Assembly (NCBI GenBank): GCA_013433145.1
Contig: CM024177.1
Location: forward strand, 5,110,110-5,174,109
Length of the DNA stretch: 64,000 nt
Direction: 5' to 3'
Source: Ascaris suum
Lineage: Eukaryota > Nematoda > Chromadorea > Rhabditida > Ascarididae
A model generated the notes under the pieces. The model made no database searches. It was not told the DNA's origin and saw nothing but the letters and a program-made list of their open reading frames with translations. The position numbers and the translations under genes are program-made. This document shows positions 52,601 to 64,000 of this stretch, piece by piece. Positions within the stretch are counted from its first letter, which is position 1, and the number at the start of each line of letters is the position of its first letter.

Positions 52601-55600
52601 CACGTATTCGAAGTTCGTGCGTGCGGCAGAATATCGTCCTCCGTCTTCCTTTTCTCGGCCACCACAAAAAACTAATAGCTTCCATACGCGAATACGCTTT
52701 TCATTCATGTTGGGAGGAGGGGGGAGAGTACGAGAACGGACCAGGAGCCAGTTTTTTAAGCTCGTAACTTCTCATCTTCCAAGGCACAAGGATCACCTAG
52801 ATCATTGGGTTGAACTGCACATGCGTGTCATCTGTTAATATGCAGTCCTACATCTATACTGCATATGCAGCATCCATTCTCCACATGTAATAACGTTTAC
52901 ATCGCATTCTCCTCTTTTTTATCAACAGCACAGTACTTTTCGGTGCACTTCAATTGTAAAACTAACCCGGTCGTGAGCTCCAATTATAGCTCAAATTTAT
53001 TTGTATTTGCGACTCCACTTCAGATCACAGTCTCAGGCCGCGTTTGGGATCCACATTGGGGAATGTACTTCGACTTAAATTGATGTTGATTTCAGTTGAC
53101 GCAAATGGAGAGGACGTATTTCTCACTGAACTTCATGTTGCCGAAGGCGTTCTTCCGCAAGGAAAATACACTTCTGCTATCATATAGCCAAATCAAGTAC
53201 GTTTATATTTCAATCATATCTTTGCATTTTTCGTTCGCTGAAAATGTATTTTTATAAAATGTTAATTTTCTGGGCAGGTGGGTGATTAAACGATTTACTT
53301 GAATAGTTGGATGAAAGCTCTTTGCATTACAGTACTACGTTTGTGTTTTACTTTTGGATGCGTTGCACTATTTAAATGAAGTCCTCTTGTCTAAGAGGGC
53401 TTTTGTTTTTGGTGGCGATTGAAGAGATGGCCAGCACTCAAGTAGATGCGGCAAAACATAAACACATGCTTAGTGATTAAGTAAATATTTCAGTGAAAAT
53501 TATTGTAATGTGGATAGTTATCCTGCTTATAAATCAAACTTTAATTGTATCAGTTAGTGATATCAGTTTGCTGAGCTGTTTGATCCCAATAGCAAAAAGC
53601 GTTTATTTATCAGATCAGAGTTGTGTCGTCTCGTGGATGTGAATTCGGAGAGTATGCGCAGTTGTACCGCCGAGGATCTTCGACGACGTTTTATTGATCT
53701 CGTATCAGCGAGGGTCTCTTTGATGAACGTGTACAGTGCATTCAGCACAAACAGTAAGTGTCTCATTGAAATGCATTTTCAAATACGAATTTTTTTGGAA
53801 TATATCCCTTAAAATATATTTTCTTGCCGGATCCATATCTCAGAGAGATGCCACCAAATAAATCCTCGCAGTAGTCTTGGGAGGACAAGCACTCTTCTTT
53901 CGATTATTCACATCTTTTCTGAAGAAACATTTCTTTTCGAGTTAATAATATCATCCCTCCTCATCAGCCCAAGAAAGCTCAGGATATTCGTATTTTCTAA
54001 GCCCTGCTTACTTTTGGACAATAATATAAGTCCTTTATGCAACAGCATAAGTCTCTTATCATTCAGCATTGAACGTAATTCCATTTTAAAGCACACACAG
54101 TTCTTATTTTATGGAATCTATTTCGAACGTCTCTCACGGTCGATGATTAATCAGTTTGGGAGTTGGAATGCACTACAGTGATGACATCATAGTATCATAG
54201 TTACCTAACAAATATACTTTAAAGAATATAAAAGTGACATATTGGCATAGTTGGTGCTTTATGCAGCGATAATTCCAATTAAATGCAGCGCCACAAGCAG
54301 CCCATTCGATGATGGCATTGCAGCGTGCTGCACCGTTTTATGATGCTTGTAACCACTAGACGTTGAATAAAATTTGTAAATTTTGATGAACACCGTCGAA
54401 AAATATGCCGTTGTTACAATATTGTTGCTAAATTTTGCAGCCGTCCATCGCCTCGCTGAAAATTCAAGCTAACCTTTAATATCCAACGATTTTTCTTCCT
54501 AAACTTTTGCGGTATTTGCAGCAGCTTTGCATAAATAGGTGTCGTTTACATCCATCCACTGTAGGTGAAATGAATATTGCATTTAATATGAATGAGATGG
54601 ATTTCCCTCTAGTCAACTGCATATTCATTAAGGACTTGTAAGGAGTTTCAAATTCATAACATCCATCCTATTAGTTACACCAAAACACGCCAATATATGT
54701 TCGTTTTTGCTTGTCGAGGACATGTATGGGAACTTTTTTGCTCTCCAGGATGATTTTATCTCGAGGTCAAAGGTCAAAAAATATTGCGAGCTGGAAAAAG
54801 GATGAGCGGTCGCGCGTTATTTTTCCCCAAAACAAATGTGTACTTATTTGGCTATTGTTAGCTAGTGGTAGTCGCATTTTCATCCCCAGTTTGTTCTCAA
54901 GGCCATCATTGAAGCCGTACGCTTTGTTTCGTATGTTCAGATTGTTCCAAAATTATCGCTCGCATCCCTGCATTATTTTTGTCGATGCTAAAAGAAAGAA
55001 GCTTATCGTTTTCTTCTTTGTGATCCCACTGGCAATCTTTGGCTTAATATGTATTAAATCAATGCTATAGGTGCTGTGGCCGGAATTGTGCACTAAAGAT
55101 ATGTCACACTTTGTTTGTCTCTCTTCGTTTTCCCTTCTCGTTGGTGTTTTTCCTTGAATAGTAAGGTATTGTCTTCTTTACTGGAAGTTTGCAGCTCGTC
55201 CTAACTGTTTGATTCATAATCTAATCGACGAGTTGGCTGAATATTTCCGCCTGCATCAGCAAAGATGTGTTTTTTTTTAGATCTGGGACTTTTGAACGAG
55301 CTGTGCATGCTGATTAACGTGTTAGCATCAGTGGAGGAGATGCTTTGGTCGTCGCGGAAGCACGATTGCATGGCATCACTCTTTGAGCTGGTATGCGGCG
55401 AAGTACGTCTTTTGAGGTTGCTTCTCGAAGTGCAGCTTGCGCTACTTCGTTGTCAGGTATCGCTTACTTACTTCAGATATTATTCACTGCTATAAATTGA
55501 ACTGCAATTAATTTTTTTTCATGTCACAGCGTTTGCGTTTATAGGACGAATTTGAATATTTCGGTTTTGTTATCGAACGTAATTTCCTAAAACTTAACAG

Positions 55601-58600
55601 AAGTTAATGGATCATAGTGATTTTGCGATTTAGGCGCGTCGCAATTTAGGATTAGATGAGCAGACCTGAAGACTGAGTCGAGAGCTGTCGAATCCAGATA
55701 TCAACATTTATCTCTCGGAGATCTTTGGGGGATCTTGCTCCATTCTTCGGAGGGAGAATGCCGTACTCTTTGAGGGTAGCTTACCTCACCCGTTCCCTAG
55801 CTCGAGGGATGCCTCGAAATCGATTTTATCCTCGATGACCTCTCTATATAAGCCTGTCATTTGCGCCATAAGACTGTATCCGAGGCCGGAGCCGCGACAT
55901 CCACATTCGAGGTGCCATACATCGTGGAGGTCCCGTCCGTAGCTCCATCTTCAGAGCATTTAAGCTTCGACGTTTAGTAGTGCAGGAAGTCTGTGGGAAT
56001 ATCTCTTCTTAAGTATTGTTGTGTGAATGAACGGCAAGTGAGCTTGCAGTTTCTGCCATCGCTGCTGAAGTTGAAGGATGTTTGTGAGAGGATGCGTCAG
56101 TGGTTCAATTCGGTCGAATACGCCAAGTCGCGTTGCAAGTCGTCGAACTCTTTCTTTCGATTTCGTTGGTTTTACTGCTGTTACCGTTATTATTGGCAAA
56201 CAGAATCGAAGCACGACTCAGTAGCATGTGCGGTTTAGCGTGTTTACCCTTCGAACGCTTTTCCACTTCTTTCCTACCTTCTGCATCGGATCTGGTGTTC
56301 TGGTAGGTCTATTAAGGGATTCTCCGCGAAAGTCATCCGCTCATGGCTAGTCGTCTGAGCTGAGTGCGGTCGTGACCCAAAGAGTGGTGACTATATTTGA
56401 CCTGTACTGTATCAGCATTCGAATTGAGGTGTGTATTTGTCTCAACTATGGCTAAGAATGTATTTGTGAATTGTTTATGCAAATGATCTCATTTCAGCGT
56501 CATCCACTCGGAATTCGTCAATGCAATTGTGCGAATGGCTGGAACATCTTTATTGGTTACTTCTGTCGAAATTCTCCTTATATTTCTACGATACTCTATC
56601 TGCACAATGTTCGAATGCAGATGTAGAGCACACAGTAGCAGCAATCAAAACGCCAAACTTCGTTCACGCTTTTTTCAATTTTCATCGAAAATCAGATGCC
56701 TGTTTTATTGCGTTAATTGTGAACGGAACCAGTTGCAGCGATTCATCAACCGGTAAGTCATGCTTTCGTTGATATTCGGAGAGCAAAAGAACTATAGTTT
56801 TTGAAAAGCCCTCTCAGAATAAAGGAGATTAGATTACCAGGTGTCCCAGTGGCAGCATGAAATGCTCCTCCAGGCTGGGTCCACATCCACGGCCCATGGT
56901 TTCCTTCATAATTTGTTGCAATCGGTGCCCTCATTTGCCATTCCTGGTATGTCGTAGTTTTCACTCTAAGACAGCATGCAGAATGCTAAGCGGTAGTTGT
57001 GCTTCCTTAAGCTCTTCTGTGTTTAAAGAAGTTTATGGAGGATAACAATTTTATGCACGGCATTTATGGGGGATGCCAATTTTACGCACGGCCATCTCAA
57101 AAGTGCGTAACTGCATGGCGGATGCAAGTATGTGCAGGTAAAAAGTTTTCGAGTTGTTAAGAAATAAAAAGGGGAGGGCATCTGAACAGAAATATATACT
57201 CCAGCATTATGTTCTGCACATTGATCGCTCCACTTTTGAGAGCTAAGGCTACAAGTCTTTTATTTCTTCCTCTCCCTCCCTTTCACCCTTCATCTCCTCG
57301 TTTTCTTCCTCCTCCTGCCTCGTTTTCCTCCCTATCATCAAACGTTTAAAACTTTCTCTTGTCTGTCACATAGCGGGGTTTACCTCGTCTAGTGAAGTGT
57401 GCATTTTGCGATTGCAGGACTTGAAATTCTGCCCGGCTATGGTCTTTGAATATGGGAAAACATGTGCTAGAGGATTATGTAACAAATAAGTGTTGAAGCT
57501 CACCCTTACTTAGAAGAGCGTTTAAGCTATCAGATCAGGTTTATCAGTATTAACTGCTGTATGCTGTGTCGCCATCATTCTACGATAGAAAGGAGGGAGG
57601 AAACTAATAATAGCTGAGTTTCTGTTATAGATTTTCGCTCAGAAGGTGAAAAATATGCTCAGAAGGTTTGCTATGATGCTACGGAAAATCTTATCGGTCG
57701 AGCAAAATTCTCGGGAGGATTTTGAGCGAATAATTGTTTCCAGTTGAGGATTTCATGCATGGTTAGCGTAAAGCTGCTCTGTCTCAGTTCACTGTAGCTG
57801 AATGGTGGATGTACAGTTTATAGAAGTTGCTGCAGTCGTCTTTAAATGGAAACTATGCATCGAGCGCTTGACTGTTATTTGCTTCTCCATCATACTGTAT
57901 TATTGCTTTTCTTTTTCTCCTTAGAGAATCGATAAATAAAATATCCCTGTGTGTGCTGTGGGTTTACTAGTATATATGTTGGGTTGGGAATGGCATGCAT
58001 TTCACTTGTCAAACTTTCATTTTCCACTTCATTTCTTTTCCTTATGTTTTATTTTGATAGCATTGAGCGGGAAGCGGCTGCTAGCATCGCATCCTCGATT
58101 TTTCCTTCCCTTTATTTTTAGAACTGCAATGGCAGCACCGACTCCTAATCGCCTTCAGCATCCCCATCCGCCCTTTTCGGCTCTTTGGCTCACTGGGCTT
58201 TCCCTACACTTCTTGTTAATCGTAATTTTTACAATCGCGTATTCCGCCATTCTTCCTCCGCTCTTTTACAATTTCATTGAATGCTGACTTCCTCTGGTAT
58301 GTGTATGTTTCTGAGGTGGAGGAAGAACTTGATGAAAAATAAATATACAAAACACAACGGTAAAAGTGTGGAGAATGATAATTTATGTGCACTGATCATT
58401 TATTTATAATATTTTTTCTTGATTAATTAAGCAATTTATTTTATTAACTCATTTAAGGAAGCGGCTACAGTTTGGAGGACGCAGATGGTGAAGGTGGAGG
58501 CGAGTTGAAGCGGAAGTTTCCTGTCTTGTTCAGAACAGGTGCCGACAAGAGCGAATTTGAGAGGCTTTTTCCATCTCTTTCCATACTTATACAGGAAGCT

Positions 58601-59700
58601 GCCGAATCGAATTTTCCCAACGATCGCATTAAATACTGCCACGACAGTCGTCTTTCCAAGGTTTGCACATTCAGCGTTATTTTCAAGGCCTTTTAAAACA
58701 AAAAACCTCACAAAATTGTCTGTCAAGCACTGTCCAGTCTCGCGATCATGACTGTTTTTGGTCAAGGACTAGCGTCGCTGCCGTACTGATATATTTAACT
58801 GTTCCAGAGTTCCGGGAATGTTTTCGCTGTAGCACTTTTGTTTAACATCTTCAATTTGTAATTGAAATTTCGCTTGGCTATAAAATTTTTTAGCTGTAGC
58901 TTTTAGCCTGGAATAGTGCGTATTTAATTGTCCAGTTGGGCATACCAGCCTTTGGATGATTTTGGCGTTCTTGAGTTTTATGGATCTTTTCATGGCCTAC
59001 ATCTTCTTTTTAGAGCGTTCACATGGTTATTTCATCCATTTCATACCATTTATCTGCTTTCTGGTTTTCTTATTATTTGGAACTTTTCACCTTTCTGAAG
59101 CTGTTATGAAGATGGAGAGTTTCCAGTCTTTAGATATTCCTGGTGAGCTTTGCAAAAGCTAGATATCAGGAAGAGCACATTTCCGCCTTAAGACCAACCC
59201 CACATTTTGTTATTCTTGATGGATTAAGAAACGAAGTCATGGTAGCCGTTATAGGCAAGTACCAGGGAATTTACAAACCGAAGGTCTTCTCCCTATTTCT
59301 GAATGAGTTAATGTTTTGTTTCGAAGACTCGGTGACGACAAGTGCTTTAATATTCCTGGATATTGTAGTTGGCGGTATCGGGATTGTTCCTTTATCAATG
59401 TCTAACCCTTAAGTTACACATAGTTTTCGCTTTTCAACGCTATGCTTTTTAATCTCCTTTGTTTCTGACGAGTTAACGGCAGATGAATGGAGATGTCATA
59501 GAAAATTTGCCATTTGTCTTGAAGAAAGTTTTTTGCAGACGTTTTTTGTGCTTCTGGTGGAGTGCAACATTTACATGGCGCTGGTATTTCCTCGGAAGTT
59601 GGCTGAACGTGATGGTGCTGTTGTGAATTTTATGTTGGAAAATGGCGCATTACTACGATGTGCTAAGGCTTGCCAATCTCTTCGTGGCGTCAGCAAGTAG
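49694..59700 (+). CDS. KICS2: KICSTOR subunit 2 (C12orf66 homologue)
   Basis: KICSTOR (KICS2, KPTN, ITFG2, SZT2) anchors GATOR1 at lysosomes so that mTORC1 is switched off when amino acids are scarce. Exons: 49694-49780, 50812-50943, 53096-53200, 53567-53753, 55281-55456, 56050-56131, 56498-56752, 58458-58660, 59170-59208 and 59539-59700. They join in phase to 1428 nt, 475 aa plus stop (human 445). Blocks matching human KICS2: LRWEAAREQIESF; LTQMERTYFSLNFM; FIDLVSARVSLMNVY; EEMLWSSRKH; FLPSLLKLKDV, where the exon 5-6 join keeps exact spacing; WLLLSKFSLYFYDTLSAQ; FPVLFRTGAD; FPSLSILI; LRPTPHF; and FPRKLAERDGAVVNFM near the end. Exons 2, 3 and 9 need GTTTAY or GTTATT donors. Exons 2 and 3 also have in-register GTAAGC/GTACGT alternatives that break the frame. 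The donor of exon 6 and acceptor of exon 10 are less certain. The ATG follows directly after CTCACTTAAG, an acceptor-like site. Confidence 0.9.
56833..56946 (+). other. Possible cassette exon in KICS2
   Basis: A 114-nt open segment inside the intron between KICS2 exons 7 and 8 begins after GGAGATTAG and ends before GTATGT, in phase 1 at both ends, so it could be included without breaking the frame. It would add 38 residues, including HNLLQSVPSFAIP. Human KICS2 aligns best without it, and the acceptor lacks a pyrimidine tract, so skipping is the default reading. Confidence 0.25.
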
Positions 59701-61560
59701 GACCTTTATGCCATATAGAGAGTGTTCTTAGCGAGCGATGCGGTCATCGTCGTTCAGTGATAAAATCTTCGCGAGAAATCTGAAAATATATTGTGAGGAA
59801 AGATTTGGGAACAGAAGCTGAATATATTTTGGAGAGCATTAATTCTATCAATATCACTCAAAATCTGAAACAAAAACAAACATTTTTATGGCATCAAATT
59901 CTTAAATGACGTGCAACTGATATGGATTGCAGAACAGCTCATATATCCCGATGTAAAACTGCGCGATGGGACAAAATTTGAGAACACCAAATGGGGATCT
60001 TTTAAAAAGCGCCAAAAGCTCCGTTGCAATCAGTTATATCCTGAGAGAAAAACGAAAACTTTTTCTTATCTACCGACTCGTACTCATTCCAAATTAATCG
60101 GAACCGAGGCAAAAGGGTGGCAGCTGCAATCAGAGGTGATGGCAGCTGCCTCTACAAGCAAGTATTATGCGTCAGCAACTCACTCCTGAACGGTTCACAG
60201 AGCGAAAGAATATCGAAACAAGATTTGCAACAATGCAATTTGTTGATTCAGTCGGCTATTGACTGATCAGGGGTCTTGCTTGCTAAGAAAGTGCGCGATC
60301 GCTTCCTTTCCCTTTTCTGCTCGTGCGCTTGTGGCTAAGTGTGTCGACACCCTGACGATATCGTGCTTTCTCATTTCACTGTGTTTCCATGTTTCAAAGC
60401 TTTATAATATGGATATGATCAAGTGGAGCTTGTAGTTTTTTTCGGCACTAAAACAAAAGTCGTTGAATTTTCTGGTGAATTCGGTAATTTGATACGCTCC
60501 AGTAGGAGGAAGTAAATGCAAGCAGCAAAAGAACGTACGGGAAAGCCATTCGTGAGCAGAAGTGATCTGGAATAAAATAGGAAGATGGCGGGCGGACAGA
60601 AAAGAAACGGCAACCATTCAAGGGGAACTTTGCAGTGAGGAGGACCGATCGAAATTGTGATCAACGAGATTTTTGGACAAATCCGTCTGAGAGCAGTCAT
60701 TCTCCCTTGTAGTGCCCCTCCCTTTTCCGTTTGCGAAAGTCAGTATAGCTCAGGTGCGCATGTAATAAGCATATGGTTGCCGTCGATATAATTGTAAACT
60801 GTAACTTGCCAAATAAGTATATCTAATTGGTGGTCATTATAATTACATTGCAACATGAATATAAACGTGCAAAAGTCGTTGTACGGAGTCATTATGCGCT
60901 GGATAGAAACAATCGTTATATAATGGGAGTTCGAAGCACATCAGCTTTTTCACGTCATGAAGATGCAAGATGTGACACCGATGAAGAGAACGAACTTTTA
61001 TGAGAACATTTAGCTTTATAAACGGCTAACTGGCTAGCTTCACTTCTCCAGTTTCCAGTTCCATGTTATGTACAAATGGAATTGAGAACACTTCATCTCG
61101 TATACTAGGGAAAAGAACAAAAGCCAATATTCTGGCTTTACTTTGTTTAGTGCTGTTTGCTGCGCATCTTCACTCCCATTGTGGAAGAGGAATCCAGCGA
61201 TTCTCGCTGGGCAAAGAATGGATAGTACGTTTTTTTATGGAGACTTTGGTGGCTTTTTTAAGAATTTCACGTCCACCAATTAGTTGGAAAGTTCCTCCCA
61301 TTTGCACAAAGGAAAGAAATCATGAACATTCATAGTGGAAAAAGCTAACAGTCAAGAATCAAAGCGAACAAGAAAGGAAGAGGAATCATCTGGGTCACGC
61401 ACTGGTGCTGGGGCTGCACAGAGGAGGAGAGAAAGAGGTGGGGGTGGACGAAATGATATTTCATGCATCATCTGTGATACCGTACTTACAGCAACAGCGA
61501 GCAGGTTGGAAGTGAGGTTTACATCCTAACAAAAAGTGTTGTCGAAGCAGCGGTCAAATT
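59701..61560. other. KICS2 3' flank and intergenic region
   Basis: No clear AATAAA was seen close after the KICS2 stop. The open frame 59911-60189 (plus) is basic and unrecognised; 61063-61335 (plus) contains a hydrophobic stretch resembling a signal anchor (ILALLCLVLFAAHLHS), but nothing else supports a gene. Confidence 0.4.
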
Positions 61561-61568
61561 TTTTTGAC

Positions 61569-61902
61569 ATGTCGCAACGTTACGGGAAAGCGCGCAGTGT
61601 CGGCAGTGGGACAATTGTGACAAACGCCAATTCATGCGAAGTTGATCATATTCTTGGACACATTTTTAATCATCTAAAATACTGGAATGTGAAAGAGCCG
61701 GAAAAACTTTTGCGTTTCTTCATTGAGCAGACAGCATACTTTTCTCGTTCGTATACCCGTAACAGTGACGAGTTATTGTAATGTGATGTCATGTGAGAAC
61801 TCAGAGAAATCCATCGAAAAGCTGTTTCTCCTCCCACCTTTCAGCAACCATTGCAATGATCTCGTCGTCGACAAACTTTCGCTGTTGGCGTTTTACCACT
61901 GA
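61569..61902 (+). CDS. Possible two-exon gene, unknown 88-aa protein
   Basis: Exon 1 (61569-61777) starts with ATG and ends before GTAATG in phase 2. A 67-nt intron ends in CTCCCACCTTTCAG, a strong acceptor. Exon 2 (61845-61902) continues the frame to TGA. The 88-residue product starts MSQRYGKARSVGSG and has a helical, charged middle (FNHLKYWNVKEPEKLLRFF, then YFSRSY) ending LVVDKLSLLAFYH. I do not recognise the family. The good acceptor, short intron and continuing amphipathic character favour a real gene. Without the intron the frame would stop at 61781 (70 aa). Confidence 0.4.
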
Positions 61903-64000
61903 CGCCTCGAGGTAATGTTTAGGGATGCCGTACGAATATTATCGCTTTATCACCACAATGCCCACTCACACTGTGTTCATGTCTTACTGATACTATTGTG
62001 TAATCAGATCGCGCAATAATATATTATTAGCATATAGTGGTACCTCACCGAAATCCCGTGAAAGAATAACCGCCTCAATAATTCCCTCCGCGTCTATAAC
62101 ACCTTGCAGCTTTATTCCCCCGTTAACGATTACTCCAGCTGTTTTTCATGCTCAGTTTCATAATTCACTTCCATCTTGATCCTCCAAGCGAACGTGCAGC
62201 TCGGATGTCTTTGGTGTCCGTATTGATCCTTTCGCGTTCTTTCTCAACGGCAGATTCATTAGCTAAAAGGGATCTCTTGATGAAGACGTCCGTATTGATC
62301 TGTCTGCATTAGCCGTTTTTGGAGGTGCACTATGGTGATCGTAGAGCGTGGGAATGCTTAGCTCATTGGCTTTTTGGCGAGTGATGAAGAGAAAAGGAGC
62401 ATGAGCCGTTGCGTCGTTCTGTGAGAACTTCGATGTCCTCTGAATTTTCGATTTAACGTCCTCTTGTTTAATTTATTTATTGCTTTTTGGCTCTTTTTCT
62501 TATTTTCTTTTTTTCTCAGCTTTACTCATTTCCTCCGTTCGTTTACGACGGCCTGCAAAAAGCATAGCAATGAATGAGTATTTCGGAATTACTCTTTTTC
62601 TGCTGGGAGGAGGAAAGGGCGAGCGGGGATTGATTTCGTTAATAAAATAAATTATGACCGATATGGTGTAAATGTAGAATACAGTAATGAACAAGCACCA
62701 CCAAGTATGAACTAAGCATGCTGTACCGAACTGCAAGTTCCAAAGTTACCTCCGCACATACTTGCGAAGTTAAAAGTACTTTTAAAACTGTTGGTTTCGA
62801 GTTTTGGCGGTCGTCAATGGGCGTCGTTCATATTGCGACCCCGCAATTGCATCTTCTGCGTCACTTTTTACATCATTCGCATATGAGGCAGTAGAAATAA
62901 ACATGTGCAACGTAGAGCGTTGCTTCTCAAAGATTGCTGCGATTTTTTGTTCTGAAAGCTCATCGTAAATTCGCGATGGAGTGGAATTCATCAATTTTTA
63001 GGTGTTGTGAGGAATTGTGAATTGAAAGTCACACTTGCAGCTGAATGAATAATTTAGAAACCCCAATAGAAGGATCACACTTCATGTGAAAATCTATATA
63101 AGAGTACAAAACTGTAAATGATTTACATAGGAAGAAAATGTTACAGGGAAACGTCACATCGAGCTATTGCAAAATGCACGACTCCGGCGTTCCTTAAACA
63201 CTCATCGAAAAAGAGAATATCTGAGGCTAAATCATTTGCATGACGCTGTCAGTGGTTTCTTCTAGTAGAAGCGGAATGACATCTGTATAATTGCTAGTGA
63301 GATATACTAGTGCGTAGCAGTTTTTTACGGATGGTATGAACGCTTTGGTTTTTTGACTCATATCTAATTTTGATTGTAATATGTGTTTTGAATAATCGTT
63401 GCGCTGAACTAGCCCACTTCGTTGACGATCCATTCTGTTGAGGATTTGTTTGCAGTGAAAAATATTGTGTTCTCCTCGTTTCCTTTTTTCTTCTTTACTT
63501 TTAAAGCTATTCTAAAATGCAATAGTTAGTCCGCTTAATGTGTATTCCGCAAATTTTCCCAAAAAGTGCACTGTGGTGACGCCGTTTGCGTGCACATATG
63601 TGTACATTCGGTAGTTCCGACCCGTAAACTGTAAAAGCTGCGACAGTGAATTTTGGCGGATGTAGTGCGATGACCTTCTACAACCACTTTCGTTGCATTC
63701 ATCGTCAGTCATATTTTTAAATTGTATTCTATGTCTATCATCTGCTTTTTTTCGCATTTTTTGCCTCTTGAATGCGTAAAATTTTCGAGTTTTAAATTCC
63801 TTTCTTGAAACGAGATCGGGTATGATTCGTTAATCAAGAACTGTGCCATCGGACGATAGCGTAGGCAAAAAACATAGGTGATATAATTTCATCATTTCCT
63901 AAATACTAGTAGAACCGGTTGGTTTGGTGGATAGGGTTCCGAAGAGCGCATATCACATCTCTAACGTATATTGCCACTTGTGTCTTTCTGTTTGAAAGAG
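61903..64000. other. Right end of window, no gene recognised
   Basis: AT-rich. Three minus-strand open frames (63757-63512, 63433-63227 and 62991-62782) have coding-like composition; the last, starting at an ATG, reads SRIYDELSEQKIAAIFEKQR near its N-terminus. They could be exons of one minus-strand gene, but no phase-consistent join or family match was found. Confidence 0.3.

Noticed and set aside
55195..55262. Segment reading LIHNLIDELAEYFRLHQQR after a good acceptor, considered as a KICS2 exon
   Set aside because: It has no usable donor before the next exon at 55281, and the protein aligns to human KICS2 without it.

Overview
The window is eukaryotic nuclear DNA: six protein-coding genes are recognised, each split by AG-ended introns, with long AT-rich introns and intergenic DNA between. 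The organism is an animal and most likely a nematode. Three observations favour this. The ribosomal protein L13a begins MGL, with an N-terminal block like nematode RPL-16 as I recall it. Splice-acceptor-like AGs sit 0-23 nt upstream of most start codons, as in spliced-leader trans-splicing. A decayed LINE 3' end of the RTE-like kind common in nematodes is also present. The species cannot be named from sequence alone.

Layout. 0.36-15.9 kb, minus strand: GART, the trifunctional purine synthesis enzyme (GARS-AIRS-GART), complete in 20 exons that join to 978 codons with every phase matching. 20.2-22.1 kb, minus strand: possible exons of an unrecognised gene. 23.0-25.3 kb, plus: a DGCR6/gonadal (gdl) homologue in three exons; its second intron carries a broken LINE end. 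29.8-30.1 kb, minus: an intact 91-codon ORF of unknown function, head-to-head with RPL13A. 30.3-32.7 kb, plus: ribosomal protein L13a (uL13), two exons, 203 aa. 33.5-34.4 kb, minus: open stretches in shifting frames, one resembling the Sld2/RecQL4 N-terminal motif, probably a relic or chance. 34.75-38.08 kb, plus: Elongator subunit ELP6, five exons, 239 aa. 40.2-46.9 kb, minus: Porcupine (Wnt O-acyltransferase, MBOAT family), eight exons. 49.7-59.7 kb, plus: KICS2 (KICSTOR subunit, C12orf66 homologue), ten exons, 475 aa. 61.6-61.9 kb, plus: a possible two-exon gene of 88 aa. The ends of the window hold nothing recognised.

The genes do not form one pathway. They are housekeeping or signalling genes: purine synthesis, ribosome, tRNA wobble modification, Wnt lipidation, and nutrient signalling to mTORC1. 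ELP6 and Porcupine are convergent; between them lie separate AATAAA signals and a perfect hairpin carrying AATAAA on both strands. Porcupine and KICS2 are divergent. No rRNA, tRNA, CRISPR, plasmid or bacterial feature was found. Exon coordinates were derived by hand from splice sites, reading phase and remembered family alignments, so single boundaries may be off, mainly in Porcupine exons 7-8 and KICS2 exons 2, 6 and 10.
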